From positions 1-48,055 of the forward strand of contig JAVDPD010000036.1 in the NCBI GenBank assembly GCA_031296935.1: DNA of 48,055 bases. The letters run 5' to 3'. Under the pieces are notes generated by a model. That model was not told the DNA's origin, did no database searches, and was given only the letters and a program-made list of their open reading frames with translations. The translations under genes and the position numbers were made by a program. This DNA is from Cerasicoccus maritimus. GTDB lineage: Bacteria; Verrucomicrobiota; Verrucomicrobiia; Opitutales; Cerasicoccaceae. Every line of letters starts with the position of its first letter. The first letter of the stretch is position 1. Positions 8,371-16,123 of the stretch are shown here, piece by piece.

Positions 8371-10472
8371 GCAGCGACCACCCCAGCCACACGCTGCTGA
8401 CGCAGCGTCGAAATAAAGGAGTGACCAAGCCCCCGCAAGAGGTGGAGAAGAAGCCACTGACTGGACGCCGTCTCTTCCGGCAAATCATGATCTACTTTTT
8501 AACGATTGCCATGGCGCCCCTGGTGATCGTGAGTGTGGTGCAATACTTGGTGGCCCGTGATGCGTTACTCAGCACCGAAGGCTCCTACTTGGCGTCCATC
8601 GCCAAGCTGGAGCTAGAGGAAATTCGTGGCTACTTGGAAGAGGTGGAGAACATCGTGGGCCTCGTCGCCGACAGCCCTGCAATCCAATACAGCCTGCTGT
8701 ATCTGAGCGAAATCACCAAAGACGACTTGCCCGACATCGAGTCCAACACCACCTATCGTGAGGTAGAGGAATTTGCCCGTCCGATCGTCCGTGATTTCCG
8801 CAGTAAGCTCGGCTTTGAGCAAATAATTCTGATCAACAATCAGGGAGTCGTTGTCTACAGCGACCCCGCGCTCCCAGCAGAAAGCCGCGACCTCCGAGAC
8901 GCGAAAAATAGCGGCTATGAGCTGGCACAATCCTTCGAAAGCGCTATCCGACTAATGAGCCCGCAAGCCGGCGACTTCGACATATTTCCTCCCACCGGTA
9001 ATGCTTCGCTCTTCATCACAACTCCCGTATTAGAAGATGGCATACTCCTGGGCGCCGTAGCCTTAGCCCCACGCAATGACAAGCTATTGTCCGTGATCGA
9101 TGACACCGCAGGCCTTGGAGAAACCGGCGAAGTCATCTTCCTGGCCAAACGCGGCGAAGATATCGTGGCACTCAACAAATTGCGCAATGAAAATACTGCC
9201 GCCTTTAAAAAAATCACAGACTTTGAACCAGCAAAAGGAGAACCGCTCAACCCATCACAACGCGCAGTTCGCGGCATGAGCGGCGGCGCCTTGGATGTGG
9301 ATTACCGCGGAAAAGAAGTGGTCGCGATCTGGGATTACTTGCCCAACCTCCGCCTTGGCCTCGTGCTCAAAGTAGACCGCGAAGAGGTCTTTGGCCCCGT
9401 AACTCAACTGCTACAAGCCTCGGTCTTCGTCGCTGGCTTTACACTGCTCGTTGTGCTGATTGCCTCATTGCTGATGTCGCGTGGGATCACCAATCCCATC
9501 GCCAATCTGACTGACGCAGCTCATAGACTCGCCGAGGGGGACTTGACCGCCGAAGTTAAATGCAAGACGAGCAACGAAATCGGCCAGCTCTCCGCCGCTG
9601 CGCAGACTATGGCCACGAATTTGAAGTCACTCGTCGGCAAGGTGAAGGTGACGGCGGAAGAGATCAGCAGCGTCTCCACGCACCTGAATTCTTCCGCGCA
9701 ACAGCAGGTCTCTGCGGCCGAACAGACGGGCACCGCATCGGTCGAAGTCAACGCGACGGCCAAGCAAATTTCCACCACGACACGCGAGTTGGCCGAAACG
9801 ATGAAGCAGGTCAACGAGGTCACGCAGAGCACCGCGCTCAAGGCAGAGTCCGGACTGGATGTGCTCGTGGCGCTGCAATCCTCGATGAAGGAACTCGGGG
9901 CCGCCAACGACGATGTAGCCCAGCAGCTCAACCTCATCAATGAGCGCGCCTACGCGATTACCAGTGTCATTGCCACAATGACCAAGGTAGCCGACCAAAC
10001 GAATTTGCTCTCGCTCAATGCCGCCATCGAAGCCAAGAAAGCCGGCGTGCATGGCCGCGGTTTTTCTGTCGTCGCAACCGAAATTCGCCGCCTAGCGGAT
10101 CAGGCAGCCTCGTCCACTTTGGAGATCGAGCAGAGCGTGCAAGACATGCTCGCCGCCGTGCAAACCGGCGTTAAAAACATGGGCGGCTTCGCCCGCAAGG
10201 TCGATGGCAGCGTCACCGAAATCATCGACATTAGCGGCCGCCTGACGGACGTCATTCAGCAGGTCCAGGGGCTGCCCCCACGCTTTGACCAGATCCTCGA
10301 AGGCATGGAAAGCCAAGCCGAAGGTGCCAGCCAGATCAACGAGGCAATGGGCCAGCTGAGCTCCTCGGCCCAGCAGACCGCCAACGCTGTCCGCGAAACC
10401 AACCGTATGATCATGAACCTCAAGCGCAGCGCCGATGTGCTCCGGTCTGAAATCACGAGATTTCAGACTTAG
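8367..10472 (+). CDS. Methyl-accepting chemotaxis protein
   Basis: This is a 701-aa transmembrane chemoreceptor. After a short cytoplasmic tail there is a first membrane segment (about 37-60), a large extracytoplasmic Cache-type sensor region (about 65-335), a second membrane segment (VFVAGFTLLVVLIASLLMS), a HAMP domain starting RGITNPIANLTDAAHRLAEGDLT, and a long MCP signalling coiled coil. The hairpin tip reads DQTNLLSLNAAIEAKKAG, close to the CheA/CheW-binding consensus but with KK in place of the usual AR. The ATG at 8367 overlaps the previous stop (ATGA) and is preferred over GTG 8349. No CheA, CheW, CheR or CheB is in the window. Its stop codon TAG sits at the edge of the inverted repeat that starts at 10471. 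Confidence 0.93.
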   Translation: MSSDHPSHTLLTQRRNKGVTKPPQEVEKKPLTGRRLFRQIMIYFLTIAMAPLVIVSVVQYLVARDALLSTEGSYLASIAKLELEEIRGYLEEVENIVGLVADSPAIQYSLLYLSEITKDDLPDIESNTTYREVEEFARPIVRDFRSKLGFEQIILINNQGVVVYSDPALPAESRDLRDAKNSGYELAQSFESAIRLMSPQAGDFDIFPPTGNASLFITTPVLEDGILLGAVALAPRNDKLLSVIDDTAGLGETGEVIFLAKRGEDIVALNKLRNENTAAFKKITDFEPAKGEPLNPSQRAVRGMSGGALDVDYRGKEVVAIWDYLPNLRLGLVLKVDREEVFGPVTQLLQASVFVAGFTLLVVLIASLLMSRGITNPIANLTDAAHRLAEGDLTAEVKCKTSNEIGQLSAAAQTMATNLKSLVGKVKVTAEEISSVSTHLNSSAQQQVSAAEQTGTASVEVNATAKQISTTTRELAETMKQVNEVTQSTALKAESGLDVLVALQSSMKELGAANDDVAQQLNLINERAYAITSVIATMTKVADQTNLLSLNAAIEAKKAGVHGRGFSVVATEIRRLADQAASSTLEIEQSVQDMLAAVQTGVKNMGGFARKVDGSVTEIIDISGRLTDVIQQVQGLPPRFDQILEGMESQAEGASQINEAMGQLSSSAQQTANAVRETNRMIMNLKRSADVLRSEITRFQT

Positions 10473-10500
10473 TGTTGAAGTACTGAAGTGGGGAGGTGTT
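10471..10500 (+). repeat. Left arm of the inverted repeat around the four-helix-bundle gene
   Basis: Pairs with 10896-10925. In RNA, 27 of 30 positions could pair when two G-U wobbles are counted. It contains a GTTGAAGT-type motif that recurs just outside it at about 10498-10505. Confidence 0.75.
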
Positions 10501-10514
10501 GAAGTTGAGTAACT

Positions 10515-10895
10515 ATGGCTATGATCGACAAGTTTGAGGACATTCAGGCTTGGCAAGCTGCGCGCGAGTTAACGAAGCAGATATATTTGCTTTGCCAAGA
10601 CGAAGCACTCGCCAGCGACTTTGGACTTCGCGATCAAATTCGGCGCTCCGCAGTTTCAATTGGCTCAAACATCGCAGAGGGATATGGACGCAATAGTCGC
10701 GCTGAGTTGATCCGCTTTCTGCGCATATCCCAGGGCTCTGCCTATGAATTTCGCTCGCAGTTATATACTTTACTCGACGCCAACTACATTGATGCTGGAA
10801 CGTTTCAACGCCTACACGACCTATCGGTAACCAGCGCCAACTTAATCGGCGGATTTCTCCGTTACCTCGAAAAGTCGAAAGCCAACCGTAGCTAA
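10515..10895 (+). CDS. Four-helix-bundle protein (S23 / 23S rRNA intervening-sequence protein family)
   Basis: This 126-aa protein matches the S23/IVP (TIGR02436-like) family. It begins with DKFEDIQAWQAARELTKQIY and contains FGLRDQIRRSAVSIGSNIAEGYGR, the family signature, then ELIRFLRISQGSAYEFRSQL. The predicted fold is an antiparallel four-helix bundle that pentamerises; relatives include proteins from 23S rRNA intervening sequences and the Avd accessory protein of diversity-generating retroelements. Biochemical function is unknown for the stand-alone members. No reverse transcriptase or template repeat is nearby, so it is not a DGR. The gene lies inside an inverted-repeat pair and interrupts an otherwise tight chemoreceptor-def junction. 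Confidence 0.93.
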   Translation: MAMIDKFEDIQAWQAARELTKQIYLLCQDEALASDFGLRDQIRRSAVSIGSNIAEGYGRNSRAELIRFLRISQGSAYEFRSQLYTLLDANYIDAGTFQRLHDLSVTSANLIGGFLRYLEKSKANRS

Positions 10896-10925
10896 AGCAC
10901 TTCCCCACCTCAACACTTCAACACT
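10896..10925 (+). repeat. Right arm of the inverted repeat around the four-helix-bundle gene
   Basis: Starts directly after the stop of the four-helix-bundle gene and ends one base before the TTG start of def. It contains two tandem copies of a CAACACTT motif. It is the reverse complement of 10471-10500 with five transitions. Confidence 0.75.
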
Positions 10926-11501
10926 TTGATCTTAAGAGTAACACAGTTTGGCGAACCGATCCTCCGTGAAAAGGGAGCCCCCGTCACCGAGTTTAACGAT
11001 GAGCTGAAAGAGTTCGCGAGCAACATGCTCGACACCATGTATGACGAGGAAGGCATCGGCCTGGCCGCGCAACAAGTCAACGTGGCCAAGCAAATCTTCG
11101 TCATGGATATGCAGCTCGGCGACCGACCAGTGGATTTCTTTTACGAGTTCGATGGCAAGACCCCGCCGCTCGATCTCATCATGCCGCTCGTCGTCGTGAA
11201 CCCGGAGATCACCACCAAGGAGCCCAAGGCCCCCTACGAAGAAGGCTGCCTCTCCTTCCCCGGCATTCGCGGCGAAGTCGTCCGCGACACCTACGTCGAA
11301 ATGAAATTCCAGGACGTCGAGGGCAACCCCCACTTCGTCAAGTGTGACGGCCTTTTTGCCCGCGTCATCCTCCACGAAAACGACCACCTGCAAGGCGTGC
11401 TTTTCGTCGATCACATGACGCCGCAAACGCTCCGCCCACTGCAAACGCGGATCAAAAAGCTCAAGCGCGCCACCCGCGATTGGCTCAAGAAATACGGCTA
11501 A
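10926..11501 (+). CDS. def: Peptide deformylase
   Basis: Peptide deformylase removes the formyl group from N-terminal Met of new proteins, using a metal ion. The 191-aa protein shows all three family motifs: GIGLAAQQV, EGCLSFP (metal-binding Cys) and HENDHLQG (the HExxH-type motif with two metal-binding His and the catalytic Glu). It has an insertion between motifs 1 and 2 (GDRPVDFFYEFDGKTPP) as in some long type forms. The natural N-terminus MILRVTQFGEPILREKG begins with TTG at 10926; no upstream ATG fits. Bases before the start belong to the right inverted-repeat arm and provide no Shine-Dalgarno, so the neighbouring insertion may have replaced the original leader. Confidence 0.96.
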   Translation: MILRVTQFGEPILREKGAPVTEFNDELKEFASNMLDTMYDEEGIGLAAQQVNVAKQIFVMDMQLGDRPVDFFYEFDGKTPPLDLIMPLVVVNPEITTKEPKAPYEEGCLSFPGIRGEVVRDTYVEMKFQDVEGNPHFVKCDGLFARVILHENDHLQGVLFVDHMTPQTLRPLQTRIKKLKRATRDWLKKYG

Positions 11502-11542
11502 GACGGCGGAGCAGCCTGTCTAATTTCCTCAGTCAGATGGCA

Positions 11543-11570
11543 TTGACGAAACGCTCTTAAGTAGTATCAT
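11543..11570 (+). promoter_or_regulatory. Candidate sigma-70 promoter of the methyltransferase gene
   Basis: TTGACG (11543-11548) and TATCAT (11565-11570) are separated by 16 nt, each matching 5 of 6 consensus bases. An alternative -10, CATAAT, starts at 11568. Transcription would begin at about 11577, at or next to the ATG at 11578, so the mRNA may be leaderless; no Shine-Dalgarno precedes that ATG. Confidence 0.4.
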
Positions 11571-11577
11571 AATCTGC

Positions 11578-12318
11578 ATGGCCACGCCACTGCATGAGAA
11601 GTCCTCACTGGACGATATACGCGCCCGCTTCGATGCGGACGTCGAGCGTTTCTCCAACCTCGAAACCGGGCAAGCGGCGACCATTGACGCGCCTCTGGCG
11701 ATGGACCTCATCACCCAGGCCGCCATTGCCGCCACGCCCACCATCCGCCGCGTGCTCGATATCGGCTGCGGCGCCGCGAACAACACCATCAAGCTACGCC
11801 GAGAATACGGGCAGGATTTTGACTGCGATATTTGCGACCTGAGCCTGCCCATGCTCGAACGCGCAGAAGACCGCATACAGGCGGAAAACTCTGGTGTCGT
11901 GACCGCCTACCAAGGCGACTTCCGCGACATCGCGTTCCCCACGAACAGCTTCGATGTGGTTATCGCCGCCGCCGTGCTGCACCACCTGCGCGACGACGCC
12001 GATTGGGAAGCGGCCTTCGAGATGATTTTCCACCTACTGCGGCCCGGCGGCTCCTTTTGGATCACCGATCTCGTCGCCCACGAATCCGGCCAGGTGCACG
12101 AGCTCATGTGGCGCCGCTATGGCGAGTATTTAACCGGCCTCGGCGGCGCCCACTACGCGGAGCAAGTCTTTGCCTACATCGACAAAGAGGACTCCCCGCG
12201 CTCCGTCACCTACCAGATCGAGCTAATGCACCACGTGGGCTTCCGCCCGGTGGACATCCTGCATAAAAACTCCTGCTTCGCGGCCTTTGGCGGCATCAAG
12301 CCAATCATCGGCCGCTAG
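11578..12318 (+). CDS. Class I SAM-dependent methyltransferase
   Basis: This 246-aa protein has a Rossmann-type methyltransferase fold. Motif I is VLDIGCGAANNTIKL (about 60-75), motif II DLSLPMLERA, the post-II acidic DFRDIAFP, and motif IV/V FDVVIAAAVLHHLRDDADW followed by LLRPGGSFWITDLV. The overall pattern resembles CmoA/UbiE-like small-molecule or tRNA methyltransferases, but the substrate is not evident. It is followed six bases later by the convergent stop of the CE7 esterase gene. It starts at ATG 11578 directly after a candidate promoter. Confidence 0.88.
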   Translation: MATPLHEKSSLDDIRARFDADVERFSNLETGQAATIDAPLAMDLITQAAIAATPTIRRVLDIGCGAANNTIKLRREYGQDFDCDICDLSLPMLERAEDRIQAENSGVVTAYQGDFRDIAFPTNSFDVVIAAAVLHHLRDDADWEAAFEMIFHLLRPGGSFWITDLVAHESGQVHELMWRRYGEYLTGLGGAHYAEQVFAYIDKEDSPRSVTYQIELMHHVGFRPVDILHKNSCFAAFGGIKPIIGR

Positions 12319-12324
12319 CTGGTC

Positions 12325-13290
12325 CTACATCCAGTCGCTCAAGAAGCGGTAAACGTGGTCCGTCCAATGCGGCAGACCTTCGTGGCCGTGATCGTGGTAG
12401 ATCAGGTGCTTCTTGGGCGCATGGATATTGTTATACGCAGCAAACTGCGTGGACGGCGGGCAGATTTTGTCCATCAGCGTGATGGCCATGAGCACGTCGC
12501 CCTTGATGCGCGGGGCAAGGTTTTTCACGTCGATGTAGCCCAGCCAGGTGAAGATTTCCTCTTCGCGCTCATGCAGCGGATCGCTCCAGCGGAAGAAATC
12601 GCGCAGCTCGGCATAGGCGTTCTCGGCGAGGTCCATCTGCCACACACGGTAGTAGTCGGACAAAAACGGAAACTGCGAAATCACCTTGGCAATGCGCGGC
12701 TCGAGCGCGGCGCAAGCCAGCGAAAGCGCCCCACCCTGGCTGCCGCCCTGCGAGGCTACGCGTGTCGCGTCGACTTCCGGCATGTCCATCACGAGGCCCG
12801 CCATTTGCGCGGTGTCCAGGAACATCGCGCGGAAGGCTAAGTCCTTCGGGTCATCGCGCAGACCACGGATGATGTGTCCCTTAAAGGTGCTCAAGGTCGC
12901 CGAAACCACTTCCTGAGAATCCCCGGCCTGGCCGCGGCAATCCAGCGACGCCACCACGAAACCAGAGGCCGCCATAGTCAGCAAATTTGTCCACTCACCG
13001 CACCACGCGCTGTAGCCATGAAACATGCAAACCGCCGGGCAGCAGCCCTCGGGAACCTCCTTCGGGATGACGAGCTTGGCGTGCACACGGGCGCCGCCAA
13101 CACCGTTCCAAAACAGATCGTAGCAGTCCGCAAAGGGAGTTTTGAAGTCGGCTTTCACGCGCTCGGGTTGGGCGTCGATAGCGTGCATCTCCTCCAGGGC
13201 CTCTTCCCAGTAAGCGTCGAAATCCGACGGGCACGGGTTTTGGCCCATGTAAGTTTTCAGTTTATCGAGTGGGTAATCAAATGCTGGCAT
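12325..13290 (-). CDS. Acetylxylan esterase / cephalosporin-C deacetylase family (CE7) esterase
   Basis: This 321-aa alpha/beta-hydrolase matches the CE7 family, which removes acetyl groups from xylo-oligosaccharides and other small acetylated compounds. It begins MPAFDYPLDKLKTYMG, as is usual for the family. The oxyanion region is in HGYSAWCGEW, the nucleophile in SQGGSQGGALSL, the acid in ITLMDKICPP and the histidine in HDHGHEGLP. No signal peptide is visible, so it is likely cytoplasmic. It converges on the methyltransferase gene with a six-base gap and no visible terminator. It may take part in acetylated-polysaccharide catabolism, but no other degradation genes are nearby. Confidence 0.92.
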   Translation of the reverse strand: MPAFDYPLDKLKTYMGQNPCPSDFDAYWEEALEEMHAIDAQPERVKADFKTPFADCYDLFWNGVGGARVHAKLVIPKEVPEGCCPAVCMFHGYSAWCGEWTNLLTMAASGFVVASLDCRGQAGDSQEVVSATLSTFKGHIIRGLRDDPKDLAFRAMFLDTAQMAGLVMDMPEVDATRVASQGGSQGGALSLACAALEPRIAKVISQFPFLSDYYRVWQMDLAENAYAELRDFFRWSDPLHEREEEIFTWLGYIDVKNLAPRIKGDVLMAITLMDKICPPSTQFAAYNNIHAPKKHLIYHDHGHEGLPHWTDHVYRFLSDWM

Positions 13291-13382
13291 AAGTCTATAG
13301 GTTCGAGAAAATTCAAGACCTAGCCCATCTCACACGTGTCGCAAACCAAAATTGCCCCTACGAAGGTCAATCATAAGAGCAT

Positions 13383-13740
13383 TCTAAAGATAACATGTAG
13401 TTACCGGGTCCAGCACTTGCTCAAGCAGGCAACCAATGATATAGCAAAAACAATACCTCTCCGTCAATCCCGGCAACGATGTTCACGCTAATAGCTACGT
13501 AGCGCTTCTGCTCGCGGGAGCGTTTCTTCGCTATGTCAGCAAGCAGCAGAGTGAGGCCGAGCAGGTCTATACTTCCTAGAAGGCGGGCCCTTGGGGTTAC
13601 CGGCTCGACCCGCAACTGGCGTCGAGGGGCGTGACCAATTATATGGTGGCTCTGCAGGACTGGGATGAGCAGACCCATTTGATCAGCGGTGGTCTGTGCG
13701 GTAAAGAGCCACCACAGGTCCACAACGCGTCTTCGTGCGA
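13383..13740 (+). mobile_element. Decayed IS110-family element
   Basis: The copy starts with the same end motif (ctaaagataacatg) as the two terminal IS copies, followed by a degraded version of their hairpin and then a transposase relic. It shares the 'tccagcacttgctcaa' hairpin variant with the left-end copy rather than the right-end copy. The right boundary is uncertain. Confidence 0.65.
13436..13740 (+). pseudogene. IS110-family transposase relic
   Basis: From the ATG at 13436 the frame reads MI-stop-QKQYLSVNPGNDVHANSYV, closely matching the intact N-terminus at 47991, but with a stop at codon 3 and the catalytic G-I-D changed to G-N-D. It continues as LRYVSKQQSEAEQVYTS-stop-KAGPWGYRLDPQLASRGVTNYMV, in which the IS110-typical Y-E-A-G-P-x-G-Y block is recognisable although its YE has become a stop codon. 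Similarity fades after QDWDEQ with at least one frameshift. Clearly non-functional. Confidence 0.75.
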
Positions 13741-14024
13741 CCTACGAAGATAGGTTTTTCCTGGCTGACGCAGATCTAATCCTGGGTGAGGTTCAGCGTT
13801 TATGTAATAAACGTTGCTGACACGACTCTGGAAGCCCGTGATTGAAATGCCAACGCCGCGACCTTCCAATCTGGCCCCAAGCCTTTAACCGAGCGCTTTT
13901 CCGTGTCAGCTTCGTTGGCTTTTCACTCACGCACTTCCAGTGCGCTACGCTCAAGCCGCCTTGCTGGACACGAAAAATCACTGCGGCCTGATCAGCCAAC
14001 TTAGATGAAAAGTGCTCTCTAGGC
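13741..14024. other. Intergenic DNA without a recognised gene
   Basis: It follows the IS relic and precedes the stop of the last export gene. A 6-bp hairpin (13930-13935 with 13939-13944) is present but no T-run follows on either strand. A minus-strand frame is open through 13796-14024, but it has no recognisable domain and merges into a shadow frame of the export gene. It may be a decayed repeat. Confidence 0.4.
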
Positions 14025-15149
14025 CTACTCAACCCCAGCAGCCGGCTGAGCAACTGGTTGTGGTGCCGCCGTAGCAGAAGCTGCTCCAACTGGCACCGAG
14101 ACAGATGCACCCGTATCGAGTCCGGCAACCCGTGAACCTTCATTAATCGCAATAGCCTGCGCCGCGCTGCGCACGACTTGCTTCAGGTAATCATAGGCGG
14201 TTGCCCACGGGTTTTGCGGAATCCAAACGATATCCGATGGCTCCAACCGAACGTCTGGCGCCTGCCCGGTCATAATTGCATGAAAATCGACCACTGCGAC
14301 CTGTGGCTCACGCAGGGAGCCTCGTACAATGACCACCTGAGATAAATACGCCTTTTGTGCAGGTCCCAAGCCGTACGCGATGCATTCAGTCAAAGTCAGA
14401 CCGTCTTTATAGGAAACAGCCTTTGGCTGGTTGACCCGGCCCAGCAGCAACACCGAACTTGCCTGAGCAGAAGGCAGGTATATGTAATCGTTATGCTGTA
14501 GGTAAATATTCTGAGTCATATCGCCATCACGGATGAGTTTGGTAAAATCAACCGGCAGCACCTCGCCATCGCGAATCACAATGCTGTGCCCCAAATCAGC
14601 CAACTCTTCAGTCGAACCAGAAAAGCGCGCACTGAATAACCCGCCCGCCATCGCAATCGACTCGATCAAGGTAGTTGGCTGGCGCAGCGGGTATAGCCCC
14701 GGATTATACACCCGGCCCAGCATCCAGTAGCGACGACTCTTCACTTCCACCAGGGTGATATTGACCACTGGTTCCGCATAATCGCGGGACAACTCTTGCG
14801 CCAAAGCATCACTCAACCCCTGCACAGTCAAGCCCTCGGCTTTGACGCCGCCTGCGAGGTTATAGTAAACCATTCCATCGGGCATGATAAATGTCCGCGC
14901 CAGCGTCCCGGGAATTTCGGCGACTTCAATTTCAAGTATATCTCCAGGCCCCAGCCGATAAGCCGCCGTTGATGGCTCCAGCATTTCCGGTGTGATCTTC
15001 ATATCCGGTTCAATCGACTCAAATTCCGTAGTCTCCTCAACCTTCAGCGTTGGGGCATAGGCGTCGAAAGTAGGCTCTGGCGCCTGGAGGCAACCGGCCA
15101 AAAAAAGGAGCGCCACGAAGGAAAAAACTGTCAGGCAAAGTCGAAGCAT
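14025..15149 (-). CDS. Outer-membrane polysaccharide export lipoprotein, Wza-like (SLBB)
   Basis: A 374-aa lipoprotein: signal peptide with lipobox LFLAGC (lipidated Cys20), then a poly-export domain (YRLGPGDILEIEVAEIPG) and two SLBB-like segments (YWMLGRVYNPGLYPLRQPTTLIESIAMAGGL and SSVLLLGRVNQPKAVSYKDGLTLTECIAYG). Family members form the outer-membrane channel through which capsule or exopolysaccharide leaves the cell. It is the last gene of the leftward operon, and its ATG overlaps the stop of the paralogous export gene by one base (TGATG). The C-terminal Ala/Val/Pro-rich tail (about 340-374) is low complexity. Two export proteins in tandem may form a hetero-oligomer or serve different steps. 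Confidence 0.9.
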   Translation of the reverse strand: MLRLCLTVFSFVALLFLAGCLQAPEPTFDAYAPTLKVEETTEFESIEPDMKITPEMLEPSTAAYRLGPGDILEIEVAEIPGTLARTFIMPDGMVYYNLAGGVKAEGLTVQGLSDALAQELSRDYAEPVVNITLVEVKSRRYWMLGRVYNPGLYPLRQPTTLIESIAMAGGLFSARFSGSTEELADLGHSIVIRDGEVLPVDFTKLIRDGDMTQNIYLQHNDYIYLPSAQASSVLLLGRVNQPKAVSYKDGLTLTECIAYGLGPAQKAYLSQVVIVRGSLREPQVAVVDFHAIMTGQAPDVRLEPSDIVWIPQNPWATAYDYLKQVVRSAAQAIAINEGSRVAGLDTGASVSVPVGAASATAAPQPVAQPAAGVE

Positions 15150-16123
15150 CAGGGATTAATAATGTGCGGCGTATGGGTATTCACCAAGCTCACGGCGGCG
15201 CTGGTAATAAAGGCGCGGATCGCTAGATCCGTCAGCTCTTCCAACTCGGCAGTTGGGCGCTCGGCGACGTACACAATGTCCTTGGGCTCCAAGCGAAAAT
15301 CTTTCGTCTTTCCTTGTAAGATGTCGGCAACATCGACTTCGAACACCTGTGGATCAGTCAAGCTACCGCGCACCACGATTACCCGGCCCATCCAGGCTTT
15401 GGGCGCATAGCCCAGTCGGCGCGTCAAGGCAGTGACTACGGTGGCGTTGGGCGTGAAGCTCTGCACGCCGGGCTGCCCTACCGCGCCGAACACATAGTAT
15501 TCATTGGTCACATTGCTGGCGATGTAGATGTAATCGTTGGGCTCAATGCCGATATTCTGCTGCATATCGCCTTCGAGGAATAGTTTTTGAAAATTCACCT
15601 CCAAGCGCTGATTCCCACGAACTACAAACGAACGCTCCATGTCCGCCAGCTCAATGGTGTTATGCTCGAAAAGACCGACCTCAACACCTCCTGCGCGCGC
15701 CACTGCTTCCACCAAAGTAAGTGGACGATCAAGCGTGAACACTCCACGCTTCATGACTTTACCCATGATTGAATAGCGTTTGCTACCCACCTCTTCCGGT
15801 GTAATGATCACACGCGGATTACGAAAGTTGTTCGCGAGTTTTTTTTCAAATGCCAAACGGGCTTCATCAATCGTCAGGCCATTCACGTCGACATTAGTCG
15901 CTTGCAAGTAGCTAACCGTGCCATCCGGCGCAATGCGAATGCCGGGTCGATCCAGCTCAGGACGGCCATAAAAGGCAAAATTAATCACATCGCCTGGCCC
16001 CAGCTCATAACGCACGCGCCATGAAGTCTCGTCCACGTCATCACTGGCGCCATTGCCGCTAATTTGCGCCAACGCAAATAGCGGGAAAGCCAGGATGCCG
16101 ACAATCGAGAGCAAACGCATCAT
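15149..16123 (-). CDS. Polysaccharide export protein, Wza-like (second copy)
   Basis: This 324-aa protein has an N-terminal signal peptide (MMRLLSIVGILAFPLFALA) without a lipobox Cys. It carries a poly-export domain (YELGPGDVINFAFYGRPE) and SLBB segments (YSIMGKVMKRGVFTLDRPLTLVEAVARAGGV and EYYVFGAVGQPGVQSF). It is a paralogue of the gene at 14025-15149, with the same order of motifs (DGTVSYLQATNVDVNGLT; RLEPKDIVYV). Its start overlaps the stop of the Wzc-like gene by 4 nt. Because it is not a lipoprotein, it may sit in the periplasm as an accessory ring or adaptor between the inner-membrane Wzc-like protein and the lipidated channel; that role is inference. Confidence 0.9.
   Translation of the reverse strand: MMRLLSIVGILAFPLFALAQISGNGASDDVDETSWRVRYELGPGDVINFAFYGRPELDRPGIRIAPDGTVSYLQATNVDVNGLTIDEARLAFEKKLANNFRNPRVIITPEEVGSKRYSIMGKVMKRGVFTLDRPLTLVEAVARAGGVEVGLFEHNTIELADMERSFVVRGNQRLEVNFQKLFLEGDMQQNIGIEPNDYIYIASNVTNEYYVFGAVGQPGVQSFTPNATVVTALTRRLGYAPKAWMGRVIVVRGSLTDPQVFEVDVADILQGKTKDFRLEPKDIVYVAERPTAELEELTDLAIRAFITSAAVSLVNTHTPHIINP

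Larger units (their letters stand above)
10471..10925 (+). mobile_element. Inverted-repeat-bounded element carrying a four-helix-bundle gene
   Basis: A single small ORF lies between two 30-nt inverted repeats (10471-10500 and 10896-10925) that match at 25 of 30 positions, all differences being transitions. The element fills the whole space between the chemoreceptor stop and the def start. This resembles the 23S rRNA intervening sequences of some bacteria, in which a four-helix-bundle protein gene sits in the loop of a long stem. Calling it mobile is inference from this architecture. Confidence 0.5.

Noticed and set aside
10515..10895. Avd component of a diversity-generating retroelement
   Set aside because: No reverse transcriptase, template repeat or variable repeat is nearby; only the family fold is shared.
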